Shown here: positions 45,230 to 53,227 of the stretch, one piece after another
How positions within the stretch are numbered: position 1 is the stretch's first letter
Layout of the letters: each line of letters begins with the position of its first letter
From: Halodurantibacterium flavum
GTDB lineage: Bacteria; Pseudomonadota; Alphaproteobacteria; Rhodobacterales; Rhodobacteraceae
Assembly (NCBI RefSeq): GCF_042681825.1
Contig: NZ_JBHUGH010000009.1
Coordinates: 385,352 to 449,351 of the forward strand
DNA: 64,000 bases
Reading direction: 5' to 3'
The notes under the pieces: model-generated
Databases searched by the model: none
What the model was told of the DNA's origin: nothing
The model's input: the letters and a program-made list of their open reading frames with translations, nothing else
Program-made: the position numbers and the translations under genes

Positions 45230-46078
45230 ATGCGCGTGGTAGCGGCGAACGGCCAGCGACTGGCCACGGAAAGTTTCGGCCATCCCGGCGATCCGGCGAT
45301 GCTTTTGATCATGGGCGCGACGGAATCCATGTTGGGCTGGCCCGACGATTTCTGCACGATGCTTGCCGGGCACGGGTTTCACGTCATCCGCTACGACCAC
45401 CGCGACACCGGCGGCTCGACCACCCTGCCCCCCGGCACGGCGCGCTACACGGTCGAGGATCTGGCCGCCGACGCGCGCGCCGTTCTCGATGGCCATGGGT
45501 TGGCGCGGGCGCATCTCGTGGGCATGTCGCTGGGGGGTTATCTGGCGCAGATGCTCGCGGTCACCGATCCGGCCCGGGTTCTGTCGCTGACCCTCATCGC
45601 CTCGGAACCGCTGGGCTGGGACAGCCCGGCACTGCCGCATATGTCCGATGACATCCTTGCCCATTTCGGCGGGCTCGCGACGCTCGACTGGGACGACCTC
45701 GCGGCGGTCAGGTCCTTCCTTCTCCGAACACGCGAACTCTGTGCCGGTCGCGCCTACCCGTTCGACAGGGCGGCCGAGGAGGATCGGATCGACCGCATCC
45801 TCGCACGCACCAGCAGCCTGCCCAGCATGTTCAACCATGCGAGCCTTGGCGGCGAGAAGGACTGGACCGGCCGGTTCCGCGACTTCCGCTGCCCGGTTCT
45901 GGTGATCCATGGCTCGGACGACCCGGTGCTTCCCTCAGAAAACGGCCAGGCCCTTGCAGGCAACATTCCCGGCGCCATGATCGAGGTGCTGACCGGCGCG
46001 GGGCACGAACTTCCCGCGCCCCTTCTTCCCCGGATCGCCGGGCGGATCGCCCACCACGCGCGACAGGCCAACCCCTGA
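45230..46078 (+). CDS. Alpha/beta hydrolase
   Basis: A 282-residue enzyme. The nucleophile elbow is GMSLGG (Ser near 99), the acid is in VIHGSDDPVLP and the His in TGAGHELP, so a Ser-Asp-His triad is present. N-terminal core strands (AMLLIMGAT, HVIRYDHRDTGGS) are typical of esterases and haloperoxidase-like hydrolases. The substrate is unknown. It stands alone, converging with the DUF3008 gene 9 nt away. Confidence 0.85.
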   Translation: MRVVAANGQRLATESFGHPGDPAMLLIMGATESMLGWPDDFCTMLAGHGFHVIRYDHRDTGGSTTLPPGTARYTVEDLAADARAVLDGHGLARAHLVGMSLGGYLAQMLAVTDPARVLSLTLIASEPLGWDSPALPHMSDDILAHFGGLATLDWDDLAAVRSFLLRTRELCAGRAYPFDRAAEEDRIDRILARTSSLPSMFNHASLGGEKDWTGRFRDFRCPVLVIHGSDDPVLPSENGQALAGNIPGAMIEVLTGAGHELPAPLLPRIAGRIAHHARQANP

Positions 46079-46087
46079 GGGCCATCC

Positions 46088-46276
46088 CTAGCCCTTGCTC
46101 TTGTGCTCCGGCTTGCCCTTGCGGCTGGTCGAAGCCATGTCGCGCAGCTCGCTTTCGCTCATGGATTTCTCCATGCTTTTTGACGCGCCTTTCAGGTCGC
46201 TCTTCTTCGCGTCGCCGCGCTTGGCGGCCAGCGCCGCCCCCGCCGCCTTTTGCTGTGCCTTGGATTTCGCCGGCAT
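46088..46276 (-). CDS. DUF3008-family small basic protein
   Basis: A 62-residue, Lys/Ala/Ser-rich protein starting MPAKSKAQQKAAGAALAAKR and ending KPEHKSKG, the pattern of DUF3008. The function is unknown; the composition suggests a stress or nucleic-acid-linked role (inference). A very strong GAGGAGG lies before the ATG. On the minus strand an EcfG-like promoter (46454-46479) lies upstream, shared with the OpgC-like gene. Confidence 0.85.
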   Translation of the reverse strand: MPAKSKAQQKAAGAALAAKRGDAKKSDLKGASKSMEKSMSESELRDMASTSRKGKPEHKSKG

Positions 46277-46451
46277 GATTGTCCTCCTCTCCGGACCAAA
46301 ACTCAGATCCTCAACGTCGCGCCCACCCGGCAAGGTCCAGACCCCCGCCCGGCTCCGGCAAATGTGACCGCGCCGGACGGGGCCATGGGCGGAAATCCGG
46401 CTGCCCGCCTGCCCCCTTGCGCGGCCAACCGCCGCAAACGGCAGCATCAAC

Positions 46452-46479
46452 GGAACCGGATTGCCGTTTTTTCCGTTCC
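46452..46479. promoter_or_regulatory. Bidirectional EcfG-type promoter (opgC-like gene and DUF3008 gene)
   Basis: Plus strand: GGAAC at 46452-46456, 17-nt spacer, CGTT at 46474-46477, a full match to the alphaproteobacterial EcfG consensus. Minus strand: GGAAC (complement of 46475-46479), 17-nt spacer, GGTT (complement of 46454-46457). The two overlap almost completely. The plus one lies about 39 nt before the OpgC-like start. Confidence 0.7.
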
Positions 46480-46515
46480 CGCACCATAAGCCCGACAAAA
46501 AGAACGGAGCGCGTG

Positions 46516-47688
46516 ATGCAGCGTCTGGAGATCCTGGACGGCATGAGAGGGTATTTTCTCCTCTTCATGACCCTCAACCATCTCGTCCTTCAGGGCGGGC
46601 TGTGGCTGGTGGAGATTAACCATCGCCAGTTCATGTTCGTCGAGGACGCGCAGGGCTTCGTCTTTCTCTCGGGCTTCCTGATCGGTCTCATCCAGGCCCG
46701 CCGGATGGAGCGCAAGGGCACCAGCGCCGTACGCGCCAGCATCAACAAGCGCGTGTTCGAGCTTTACCTTTATGCCATGGGCCTGATCGCGCTCGCGATC
46801 CTTGCGCGCGACTATCTGCCCGGCGGCGTCATCGCCTTCCGCAACTGGATCGGCACGGCCGGCGCGATGGAACCGGAACGCCTGATCGCGATCGCGACGC
46901 TGTTCTTTCAGCCGACCTTCATGGACATCCTGCCGCAATACATCATCTACCTCGCCGTCTCGCCCCTGGTGATCCGGCTGGTGATCGACGGCAAATGGGC
47001 GCTGGTGATGACCGTCTCGGTTCTTTTATGGGTCGCGGCGCAGCTTGGCCTCGCGCGTGCGGTCATCCCCGCGGTCAGCGAGGCACTGCGCGCCTCGGAC
47101 GATCAGGGGGTGCGCGTCAGCTTCAACCCGATGGGCTGGCAGATCGTCTTTGTGACCGGCACCGTCCTCGGCACGCTGACCGTGCTGCGGCGGATCGACT
47201 GGAACCGGGTCTTTGACCCGCGTGACCCGGTGCTGCCGCTCTGCGCGCTTCTGATCGTGCTTTTCTTCCTGCCGCTGCGCCTCGCCACCGCCCATGGCTT
47301 CATGCCGGAAGAGGTCGCGCGCCGCTTCGGCCCGATGGAGGTGCGATCGGCCTTCGGTCTGGTCTATCTGGTGAACTTCGTGGGCGTCGCCGCGCTGCTC
47401 ACTTGGCTGGTGGTCGCGGGCCCCCGCGCCGCGCAGGGCTGGATACGGAAGATCGCCGGCTGGCTCCGGGCGCTCTTCATGTTCGCGCCGCTGCGGATGG
47501 TGGGGCGCCACTCGCTCCAGATCTATGCATGGCATGTCGTGCTGGTCTATGCCGCGCGCTGGTTCGATGCGCAGATGGGGCCGCTGACCGTGGCACAGCG
47601 CACGATGCTCGCGCTTGTGGTCCTGATGCTGATGCCCCTGCCCGCGATCTGGCGCGAGGGCCGTCTGGCCCGCCAGCGCCCCGCATGA
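46516..47688 (+). CDS. OpgC-family membrane protein (glucan succinyltransferase-like)
   Basis: A 390-residue membrane protein with about ten helices and the OpgC_C pattern: RLEILDGMRGYFLLFMTLNH at the start, FVFLSGFLIGLIQARRM, and HSLQIYAWHVVLVYAAR near the end. OpgC adds succinyl groups to periplasmic or cyclic glucans; related acyltransferases modify other surface glycans. ATG 46516 has GGAG 6 nt upstream. An EcfG-type promoter just ahead suggests general-stress control. Confidence 0.82.
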   Translation: MQRLEILDGMRGYFLLFMTLNHLVLQGGLWLVEINHRQFMFVEDAQGFVFLSGFLIGLIQARRMERKGTSAVRASINKRVFELYLYAMGLIALAILARDYLPGGVIAFRNWIGTAGAMEPERLIAIATLFFQPTFMDILPQYIIYLAVSPLVIRLVIDGKWALVMTVSVLLWVAAQLGLARAVIPAVSEALRASDDQGVRVSFNPMGWQIVFVTGTVLGTLTVLRRIDWNRVFDPRDPVLPLCALLIVLFFLPLRLATAHGFMPEEVARRFGPMEVRSAFGLVYLVNFVGVAALLTWLVVAGPRAAQGWIRKIAGWLRALFMFAPLRMVGRHSLQIYAWHVVLVYAARWFDAQMGPLTVAQRTMLALVVLMLMPLPAIWREGRLARQRPA

Positions 47689-47728
47689 CCCTGCACCCGC
47701 ATGACGTTAATAGCGTGAAGCAGACCCC

Positions 47729-48349
47729 ATGAACTGGATCGCCGATAACGCGGGCTGGATCAGCCCGCTCGCCTCGGTGCTCACGCTTCTGGTGTGGGTC
47801 GTCTACCTGCAGCTTTTCCTGATGACCTATCTGCGCCAGCGCCGGACCGAGATCCTGATCAGCATCGGCGCGGGGCGGGGCCTTGGCGCCCGTTGTTTCG
47901 TAGCCAATCTGGGGATGGAGCCGATCTACATCTCCGACATCCTCCTGACCGTGGGGGCGGGCGACCAGCAGCACCGCGCCGCCGTCACCGAATGCAACGA
48001 GGTTCCGCGCGAGGATCTGAACACCCCCGCCTCTGCCACCAATCAGGGCCCGCTGCGCGCCGCCCAATCGCATGATATCGGCGCCTTCGACACGCTGATC
48101 GCCCGCGCCCGCAACGCGACCGGCGCACCGCTGGCGGAATCCGACCTGCGCGAGCTTCGGGTTCTCGTGATCGGCTGGACCGCCTCGACCGCCACGCTGG
48201 TGGCCGCCGAACGCAGCTTTGACATCGTGGCCGACACCAGCACCCCCAACGGCGCCCCGCGCGTCCGCCCGAACGACCTGCGCACGCATCAGATCCGGTC
48301 GTTCTTCGTCCGCCGCAGGCTCCAGCGCGAGATGGCCGAACGGCTCTAG
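47729..48349 (+). CDS. Membrane-anchored protein of unknown function
   Basis: A 206-residue protein with one N-terminal TM (ISPLASVLTLLVWVVYLQLF) and a soluble domain with beta-rich start (LISIGAGRGLGARCFVANLG, MEPIYISDILLTVG) and a basic C-terminal tail (RSFFVRRRLQREMAERL). I do not recognise the family. It follows the OpgC-like gene by 40 nt and could be co-transcribed. Its stop overlaps that of the convergent ClpP-like gene in a shared CTAG. Confidence 0.65.
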   Translation: MNWIADNAGWISPLASVLTLLVWVVYLQLFLMTYLRQRRTEILISIGAGRGLGARCFVANLGMEPIYISDILLTVGAGDQQHRAAVTECNEVPREDLNTPASATNQGPLRAAQSHDIGAFDTLIARARNATGAPLAESDLRELRVLVIGWTASTATLVAAERSFDIVADTSTPNGAPRVRPNDLRTHQIRSFFVRRRLQREMAERL

Positions 48350-49263
48350 CCGCCAGTACCTTCGCGAGTGCCCTCACCTTCACGAGTGCCCTCGGCCGCC
48401 CCTTCGGCCGTGATACCCCCGATCCGCGTCGCCAGCCGGTAATCGGTCAGTTCCTCGGGCATGAGAATATAGATCTCCTGCGGCGGCGTCAGCAACGAGG
48501 GGCGCATCAGCCTCAGGTCGATCTCCATCTCCTCCAGAAAGGCCATCACCTCGCCCTGCCCCCGCTGGATATCCTCGACGGCCATGAAGACCGGCAGAAA
48601 GGTGTTCTCGCCATAATAATGCTGATGCACGCCCACCCGTGCGCCGGGGTCCACCGCCCGTTCCACCCCACCGGCGAGCATATAGGGACAGGCCGACAGG
48701 CAGATCCCGCCATCGCCCACCGCGGTATCCGCTCCGATCGCACGCAACCGCCGTCCGATTTCCAGCGCATCGAAAACCGACCCGCCGGGGCTGTTCAGCG
48801 CGACCAGTTCGGGCGCGGGGTCCATCGCCTCCAGTGCCTCGGCCAGCCGGGTCGCGTCACCCGGGGCGATCCCGCCTTCCAGCGTCATACGGCTGCCCGA
48901 AACCTCCCATTGCAGGCGCGTGGGCATCCGGTCGGCGCCGGGCGCCTGAAACGGCAGGCCAGGGCGGCGCGGGGTCTGGTAACGGCGGGTCTGGTCCCCC
49001 GGCACCACCGGCTGGTCGAGCGCGGGCGCCGGGCTCGTCGCCCGCATCAGCCCCGGCAGCGCGTCACCCATCAACAGGACCGCCCCCAGCGCGATCTGCA
49101 CCCCCAACATGAGCCTTATGCCCCGCGCGGCGGTCATCGGCCTGCGCTGACGCGGCGCACGCGGTTTGGCGGCCCGCGCGGGCGGAGCCTCCGCCGCACC
49201 GGAACCCGCAGCCCCGGAGCCCGCAATCCCTCCGGCCCCCTCCACGGTCTCCGTGGCGCTCAT
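48346..49263 (-). CDS. Membrane-anchored ClpP/crotonase-fold protein, putative periplasmic serine protease
   Basis: A 305-residue protein. Ala/Pro/Arg-rich cytoplasmic N-terminus, one TM (about 48-68), a Pro-rich linker, then a ClpP-like domain: oxyanion loop ALNSPGGSVFDA, nucleophile Ser in ICLSACPYM, His in GVHQHYYGE. This matches uncharacterised exported ClpP-fold proteins. The C-terminus ends in short Gly/Glu repeats encoded by an 18-bp tandem repeat. It starts by ATGA overlap with the coiled-coil gene, so the two act together by inference. Proteolytic activity is unproven. Confidence 0.72.
   Translation of the reverse strand: MSATETVEGAGGIAGSGAAGSGAAEAPPARAAKPRAPRQRRPMTAARGIRLMLGVQIALGAVLLMGDALPGLMRATSPAPALDQPVVPGDQTRRYQTPRRPGLPFQAPGADRMPTRLQWEVSGSRMTLEGGIAPGDATRLAEALEAMDPAPELVALNSPGGSVFDALEIGRRLRAIGADTAVGDGGICLSACPYMLAGGVERAVDPGARVGVHQHYYGENTFLPVFMAVEDIQRGQGEVMAFLEEMEIDLRLMRPSLLTPPQEIYILMPEELTDYRLATRIGGITAEGAAEGTREGEGTREGTGG
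48359..48394. repeat. 18-bp tandem duplication in the 3' end of the ClpP-like gene
   Basis: Two copies, 48359-48376 and 48377-48394, differ at two positions. They encode the repeated Gly-Thr-Arg-Glu-Gly-Glu tail of the ClpP-like protein, so the length of the tail may vary between strains. Confidence 0.7.
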
Positions 49264-50636
49264 CGCCCGATCCCCGGCCCCATTCCGGGTTTCAGCGGCT
49301 CGACCCGGCCCCCGGCCTCGGACGGGAATTCAGGCGCGACAGGCCTGGCGGCGCGCGGGGGCGCCGCGGCCTCGGCCTCGTCGCGTTCCAGCGCCCGCCA
49401 GGCGGCGACCGCGCGGCGCATCTCGGCCACGGTCATCATGTCCTCGGTCCGGCTGTCGCCCCGCGCCCCCCGGATCGCGCCCTGCGTCACCGCAAGGATC
49501 AGGACCAGAACCGCCGGCAACAGGTCGATGGCGATGGCGCCGGCCCAGCTCGGCACGAAATTCCCAGCATAAAGGATCACCGCATCCGCGGTCGAGATCG
49601 GTGTATAGACCGTCTCGGCCGGGGCCTGCATCGCCAGCACCTCTTCGGCGGCGCGGGTCAGGGTCGCGGCCCGCTGGCCCAGCACGGCCATGACGGAATC
49701 GATGGTTGCCGCCTGATCGCTGCGCGCCGCCGCACTCCGCCCGTCCAGATCCGGCAGCACGACCGAGGCCGCCAGATCCTGCGCCGCCCGCTGCACAAGG
49801 GGCGCGACCGACAACTGCCGCAACTGCGCGATCAGCCCCGCCAGCCGCACCGCCTCTTCGGAAAACTCGACCGAGCGTGCCTCGACCGGTCCCGGCTCCA
49901 CCGTCAGCGCCCGCATCCGGCTCAGGATCGCGTTGCCTTCCGCAAAAGCCCGCTCCACCTGCGGCCCCTGTTCCGCGATCTGGTTTTCCAGCGCCAGCAG
50001 TTCCGCCGATTTCTGCCGCAGCACGCGAAAGACCGCACCCCGCCCGGCCAGCCCCGACAGATCGCCGCTCGCCTCCTGTTCCGACAGATCCTCGAACGAT
50101 TGCCGCACCCGCGCCACATCGAGCTGCAGGCCCTGCGCCGCCAGCGCGATGGCATTGGTCCGCTCCAGGCTCGACTGATAGTCCTGCACGGTGCGCGCCA
50201 GATGCTGTTCGACCGCCGCCGCCCCCGCCAGCGCCGCCGCGTTCAGCCAGGACGACATCGCGATGATGGCCAGCGATCCGAGCCCCATCGACAGCATCAG
50301 CCCGACTCGTGCCGCCCCCGTCCGCACCGCCGGCAGGATGCGCAGCAGATAGGACCAGAAGACAAAGATCGCGACCGAAACGGCAATCGAATAGGCCATC
50401 GCCGCCAGCACCGTCCAGCCGCCGTTATCGACCAGCAGCGACGAGACGCCCAGATAGGTATAGATCCCCGAGGCGACGGCGAGCACCCCGAGCGCCGGCC
50501 CCGTGATCGCGTCGAGCCAGGCCACATGCCCCTCAAGCTCGCGCGCGTTGCGCAGCCCCCGCGCATTGGCGCGCATGTCGGCGGAATGCTCCGCCCCGTC
50601 CCCCTTGCGACCCTCACCGTCCCAGGCTTCTGCCAT
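49260..50636 (-). CDS. Four-TM protein with large periplasmic coiled-coil domain, unknown function
   Basis: A 458-residue protein. TM1 about 43-66, TM2 about 72-97, TM3 about 108-138, then about 230 residues rich in Ala, Glu, Gln and Leu heptads (coiled coil), TM4 about 375-400, and an acidic, Pro-rich cytoplasmic tail. I do not recognise the family. ATG 50636 is preferred over GTG 50714 and has AGGGA upstream. The stop overlaps the ClpP-like gene start, so the pair forms an operon and may form one membrane complex. Confidence 0.65.
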   Translation of the reverse strand: MAEAWDGEGRKGDGAEHSADMRANARGLRNARELEGHVAWLDAITGPALGVLAVASGIYTYLGVSSLLVDNGGWTVLAAMAYSIAVSVAIFVFWSYLLRILPAVRTGAARVGLMLSMGLGSLAIIAMSSWLNAAALAGAAAVEQHLARTVQDYQSSLERTNAIALAAQGLQLDVARVRQSFEDLSEQEASGDLSGLAGRGAVFRVLRQKSAELLALENQIAEQGPQVERAFAEGNAILSRMRALTVEPGPVEARSVEFSEEAVRLAGLIAQLRQLSVAPLVQRAAQDLAASVVLPDLDGRSAAARSDQAATIDSVMAVLGQRAATLTRAAEEVLAMQAPAETVYTPISTADAVILYAGNFVPSWAGAIAIDLLPAVLVLILAVTQGAIRGARGDSRTEDMMTVAEMRRAVAAWRALERDEAEAAAPPRAARPVAPEFPSEAGGRVEPLKPGMGPGIGR

Positions 50637-50745
50637 CTTGTCGTCCCTGTTCCCGCACCCGCGCCGGCCGCCCGGCATCAGCGAAAGACTATGCTGTGGG
50701 TCGGAAAAAGCCACAAATCAACTATGCGGCAGCCCCGCGCTGCAG

Positions 50746-50819
50746 CAATGTATGCATCAGTGGCAAAATATCCCTTGTTTTCGCCATTTGAACGCTATAT
50801 GCCCGCTTCAATGTATGCA
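50746..50819 (+). promoter_or_regulatory. Promoter and direct-repeat operator of the hydrolase-ligAB operon
   Basis: CAATGTATGCA occurs at 50746-50756 and 50809-50819, 63 nt apart (six helical turns), in an AT-rich leader. Between them lie TTGTTT (50775-50780) and TATATG (50796-50801), a plausible though tight -35/-10 pair. One repeat is upstream of the -35 and one downstream of the expected start. This fits a looping repressor, perhaps GntR-type. No regulator gene is adjacent. Confidence 0.5.
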
Positions 50820-50834
50820 CGGAAGGGAGGTCCG

Positions 50835-51539
50835 ATGCCGCTCACCGCCGTTCTCATCCCCGGCCTCGTCTCGGACGCCCGCGTCTGGCGCCCGCTCGCG
50901 CGCGCCCTGCCCGATGCCGTCGCGCTCCACGATGCCGACCTGCGGGCGATGACCTCGATCACCGGCGCGGCGGAACGGCTCCTGTCCCTCATCGACGGCG
51001 ACCTTCTGCTTGCAGGCCATTCGATGGGCGGACGGATCGCACAGGAAATGGCCCGGATCGCCCCGGACCGGATGCGCGGCCTCATCCTCGCCAATACCGG
51101 CCACAATTCCCGGCGTGAGGGTGAGGAGCCGAAACGTCAGGCGATGATCGAGCTTGGCCATTCCGGCATGGACCGGCTGACCGACCAGTGGCTGCCGCCG
51201 ATGCTCGACCCCGCCCGGACCGATGATGCGGCCCTTGTGGCGGACCTGCGCGCGATGGTGCTGGCGGCCACCCCCGACCAGCATGAACGCCAGATCCGCG
51301 CCCTTCTGGACCGGCCCGACGCGATGCCGCATCTGGGCGCGATCCCTTGCCCTGTCCTTCTGCTCACCGGGCGGCAGGACGGGTGGAGCCCCGCCGCCCA
51401 GCATCAGGAAATGGCCGACCGCATTCCCGATGCAGAACTCGCCCTCATCGACAATGCCGGCCACTTCGCGCCCGTCGAACGGCCCGAAGCCGTGGTCGCC
51501 GCCGCCATGGACTGGATCACACGAAAGGTTCCCGCATGA
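50835..51539 (+). CDS. Alpha/beta hydrolase of the dioxygenase operon
   Basis: A 234-residue enzyme. Nucleophile elbow LLAGHSMGG, acid in LLTGRQDGWSP, His in IDNAGHFAPVE: a complete Ser-Asp-His triad. GGAAGGGAGG lies just before ATG 50835; longer in-frame starts are not supported. It is the first gene of a four-gene catabolic operon and overlaps ligA by ATGA. It may cleave a ring-fission product (C-C or lactone hydrolysis) or release the phenolic substrate from an ester. Which of these applies is not clear. Confidence 0.82.
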   Translation: MPLTAVLIPGLVSDARVWRPLARALPDAVALHDADLRAMTSITGAAERLLSLIDGDLLLAGHSMGGRIAQEMARIAPDRMRGLILANTGHNSRREGEEPKRQAMIELGHSGMDRLTDQWLPPMLDPARTDDAALVADLRAMVLAATPDQHERQIRALLDRPDAMPHLGAIPCPVLLLTGRQDGWSPAAQHQEMADRIPDAELALIDNAGHFAPVERPEAVVAAAMDWITRKVPA

Positions 51540-51886
51540 CACATCCTGCGCCCAAGGGGGCGATCCCCGACACGCCCCTTTTCGACCGCGACGCCTCGAT
51601 CCGGGGCTATCGCATGAACAAGATGGCGATGGCCCTTGGCGAACCCGCCAATCGCGACGCCTTCCGCGACAACGAAGAGGCCTATCTCGACCGCTTCGGC
51701 CTCTCGACCGAGGAAAAGGCCGCCGTCATGGCCCGTGACTGGCATGAAATGGTCCGCCTGGGCGGCAATCTCTTCTTCATCCTGAAAATCTCGGCCGTCG
51801 ATCCGGTGCCGATCACGCAGATCGGCGCGGCGCAGGCGGGCATGGAACATGGGGCGTTTCTCGCCCAGCGACTGGGAAAGGTCTGA
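51536..51886 (+). CDS. ligA: Extradiol dioxygenase alpha subunit (LigA-like)
   Basis: A 116-residue protein of the LigA superfamily, all-helical, with NEEAYLDRFGLSTEEKAAVM and the conserved end segment MVRLGGNLFFILKISAVD. LigA caps the active site of the LigB subunit in protocatechuate 4,5-dioxygenase-type enzymes. It is a little shorter than the Sphingobium LigA I know. It precedes ligB by 3 nt. Confidence 0.87.
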   Translation: MTHPAPKGAIPDTPLFDRDASIRGYRMNKMAMALGEPANRDAFRDNEEAYLDRFGLSTEEKAAVMARDWHEMVRLGGNLFFILKISAVDPVPITQIGAAQAGMEHGAFLAQRLGKV

Positions 51887-51889
51887 CAC

Positions 51890-52729
51890 ATGGCGCAAAT
51901 CATCGGCGGGCTGGGCACCAGCCACGTTCCCTCGATCGGCGTGGCGCTTGATCGCGGGTTACGCGACAGCGCGGACTGGAAGCCCTTCTTCGATGGCTAT
52001 GAGGTGGGCAAGGACTGGATGCGCGCGGCGAAACCCGATGTGGCGGTGGTGATCTTCAACGATCACGGCAACAGCTTCTTCCTCGACCGCGTGCCGACCT
52101 TTGCCGTGGGCGTCGCGGAAACCTACAAACCCGTTGACGAAGGCTGGGGCCCCCGCGCGATCCCCGAATTCAAGGGCGCGCAGGATCTCTCGTGGCATTT
52201 CGTGGACAAGCTGGTGGAACGCCATTTCGACCCGCTCGTCTGTCGGGAAATCGACGTCGATCACGGGCTTCAGGTCCCGATGGAGCTTTTCTTCGGCCGC
52301 CCCGAGGCATGGCCGGTCAAGGTCGTGCCCGTCTGGGTCAACACGATCCAGTATCCGATCCCCACCCCGCAGCGGTGCTGGGACATGGGCCGCGTCCTGC
52401 GCGAGGCGATCGAAAGCTGGCCGGGCGACGAGCGGGTCGTGATCCTCGGCACCGGCGGCCTCTCGCATCAGCTTCAGGGCGCGCGCGCGGGTTTCATCAA
52501 CCGCGAGGCCGATCTCGCCTGGCTCGACGGGATCGCCAACGACCCCGAGCATTACCGCAACATGACCCGCGAGGACTATGTGGAGCAATTCGGTTCGGAA
52601 GGCGCGGAACTCATCATGTGGCTGGTGATGCGCGGCGCGATGGATGCGCGCGTGAACCTCGTGCACAAACATTACCATGCCCCCGCCTCGATGACCGGCG
52701 CCGGCATGGTCGTGCTGGAAAACGCCTGA
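51890..52729 (+). CDS. ligB: Class III extradiol dioxygenase beta subunit (LigB-like)
   Basis: A 279-residue catalytic subunit, Fe(II)-dependent, cleaving a catechol-type ring next to the diol. The metal ligands seen are His in GTSHVPSIG, His in FNDHGNSFF and Glu in GSEGAELIMW; the acid/base His is in GTGGLSHQLQG. All match Sphingobium LigB. The substrate may be protocatechuate, gallate or another substituted catechol. The operon lacks LigC, LigI and LigJ, so the classical protocatechuate 4,5 pathway is not shown here. Confidence 0.88.
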   Translation: MAQIIGGLGTSHVPSIGVALDRGLRDSADWKPFFDGYEVGKDWMRAAKPDVAVVIFNDHGNSFFLDRVPTFAVGVAETYKPVDEGWGPRAIPEFKGAQDLSWHFVDKLVERHFDPLVCREIDVDHGLQVPMELFFGRPEAWPVKVVPVWVNTIQYPIPTPQRCWDMGRVLREAIESWPGDERVVILGTGGLSHQLQGARAGFINREADLAWLDGIANDPEHYRNMTREDYVEQFGSEGAELIMWLVMRGAMDARVNLVHKHYHAPASMTGAGMVVLENA

Positions 52730-53049
52730 TGTTCGTCCTCATGCGTTGTCTGCATCGCCCCGGTCAAGACGCCGCCCGCGACACCCACCGGCCCGCGCAT
52801 CGCGCCTGGGTCGGTTCGGGCGGCGAGGGGCGCGTCTCGGTCCTGATCGGCTCGGCGCTTCTGGGCCCCGATGGCGCCTCGGTCGGAAACTTCGGCGTGC
52901 TGGAGGCCCCCGACCTTGCCACCGCCCGCGCCTTCGCCGAGGGCGACCCCTTTCACAAGGCGGGCATCGTCGCCCAGATCGATCTCACCCCCCTGCCCGA
53001 CACCTTTCAGGCCGACCGTATCGCAAACCCCATGAGCCCGCGGCTGTAA
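52729..53049 (+). CDS. YciI-family protein of the dioxygenase operon
   Basis: A 106-residue ferredoxin-like alpha/beta protein of the YciI family, with THRPAHRAWV (conserved His) and EGDPFHKAGI (conserved Asp-Pro-Phe). YciI relatives act as small isomerases, lactonases or dehalogenases in aromatic catabolism. It starts inside the ligB stop (TGATG overlap). It may isomerise the ring-cleavage product (inference). Confidence 0.82.
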   Translation: MFVLMRCLHRPGQDAARDTHRPAHRAWVGSGGEGRVSVLIGSALLGPDGASVGNFGVLEAPDLATARAFAEGDPFHKAGIVAQIDLTPLPDTFQADRIANPMSPRL

Positions 53050-53227
53050 GCTTCGAGTCCCTCCGGGATTGCCACACGCTGCCCCTCGGGCGCGGGCCTT
53101 GGAACGCGAACATGCGTCGCGCCGCAGTTGTGGAGATGCTGATGCGCGGGCCGGGTGGAGCGGTTCACTATCTGCGGATTTCGCCTTGGGACCGCGCATC
53201 CGCTGGGCCAATCCTGTCAGCGGATGC

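Noticed and set aside
53050..53227. A gene between the YciI-family gene and thpR.
   Set aside because: Short frames here lack codon bias, motifs and ribosome sites.
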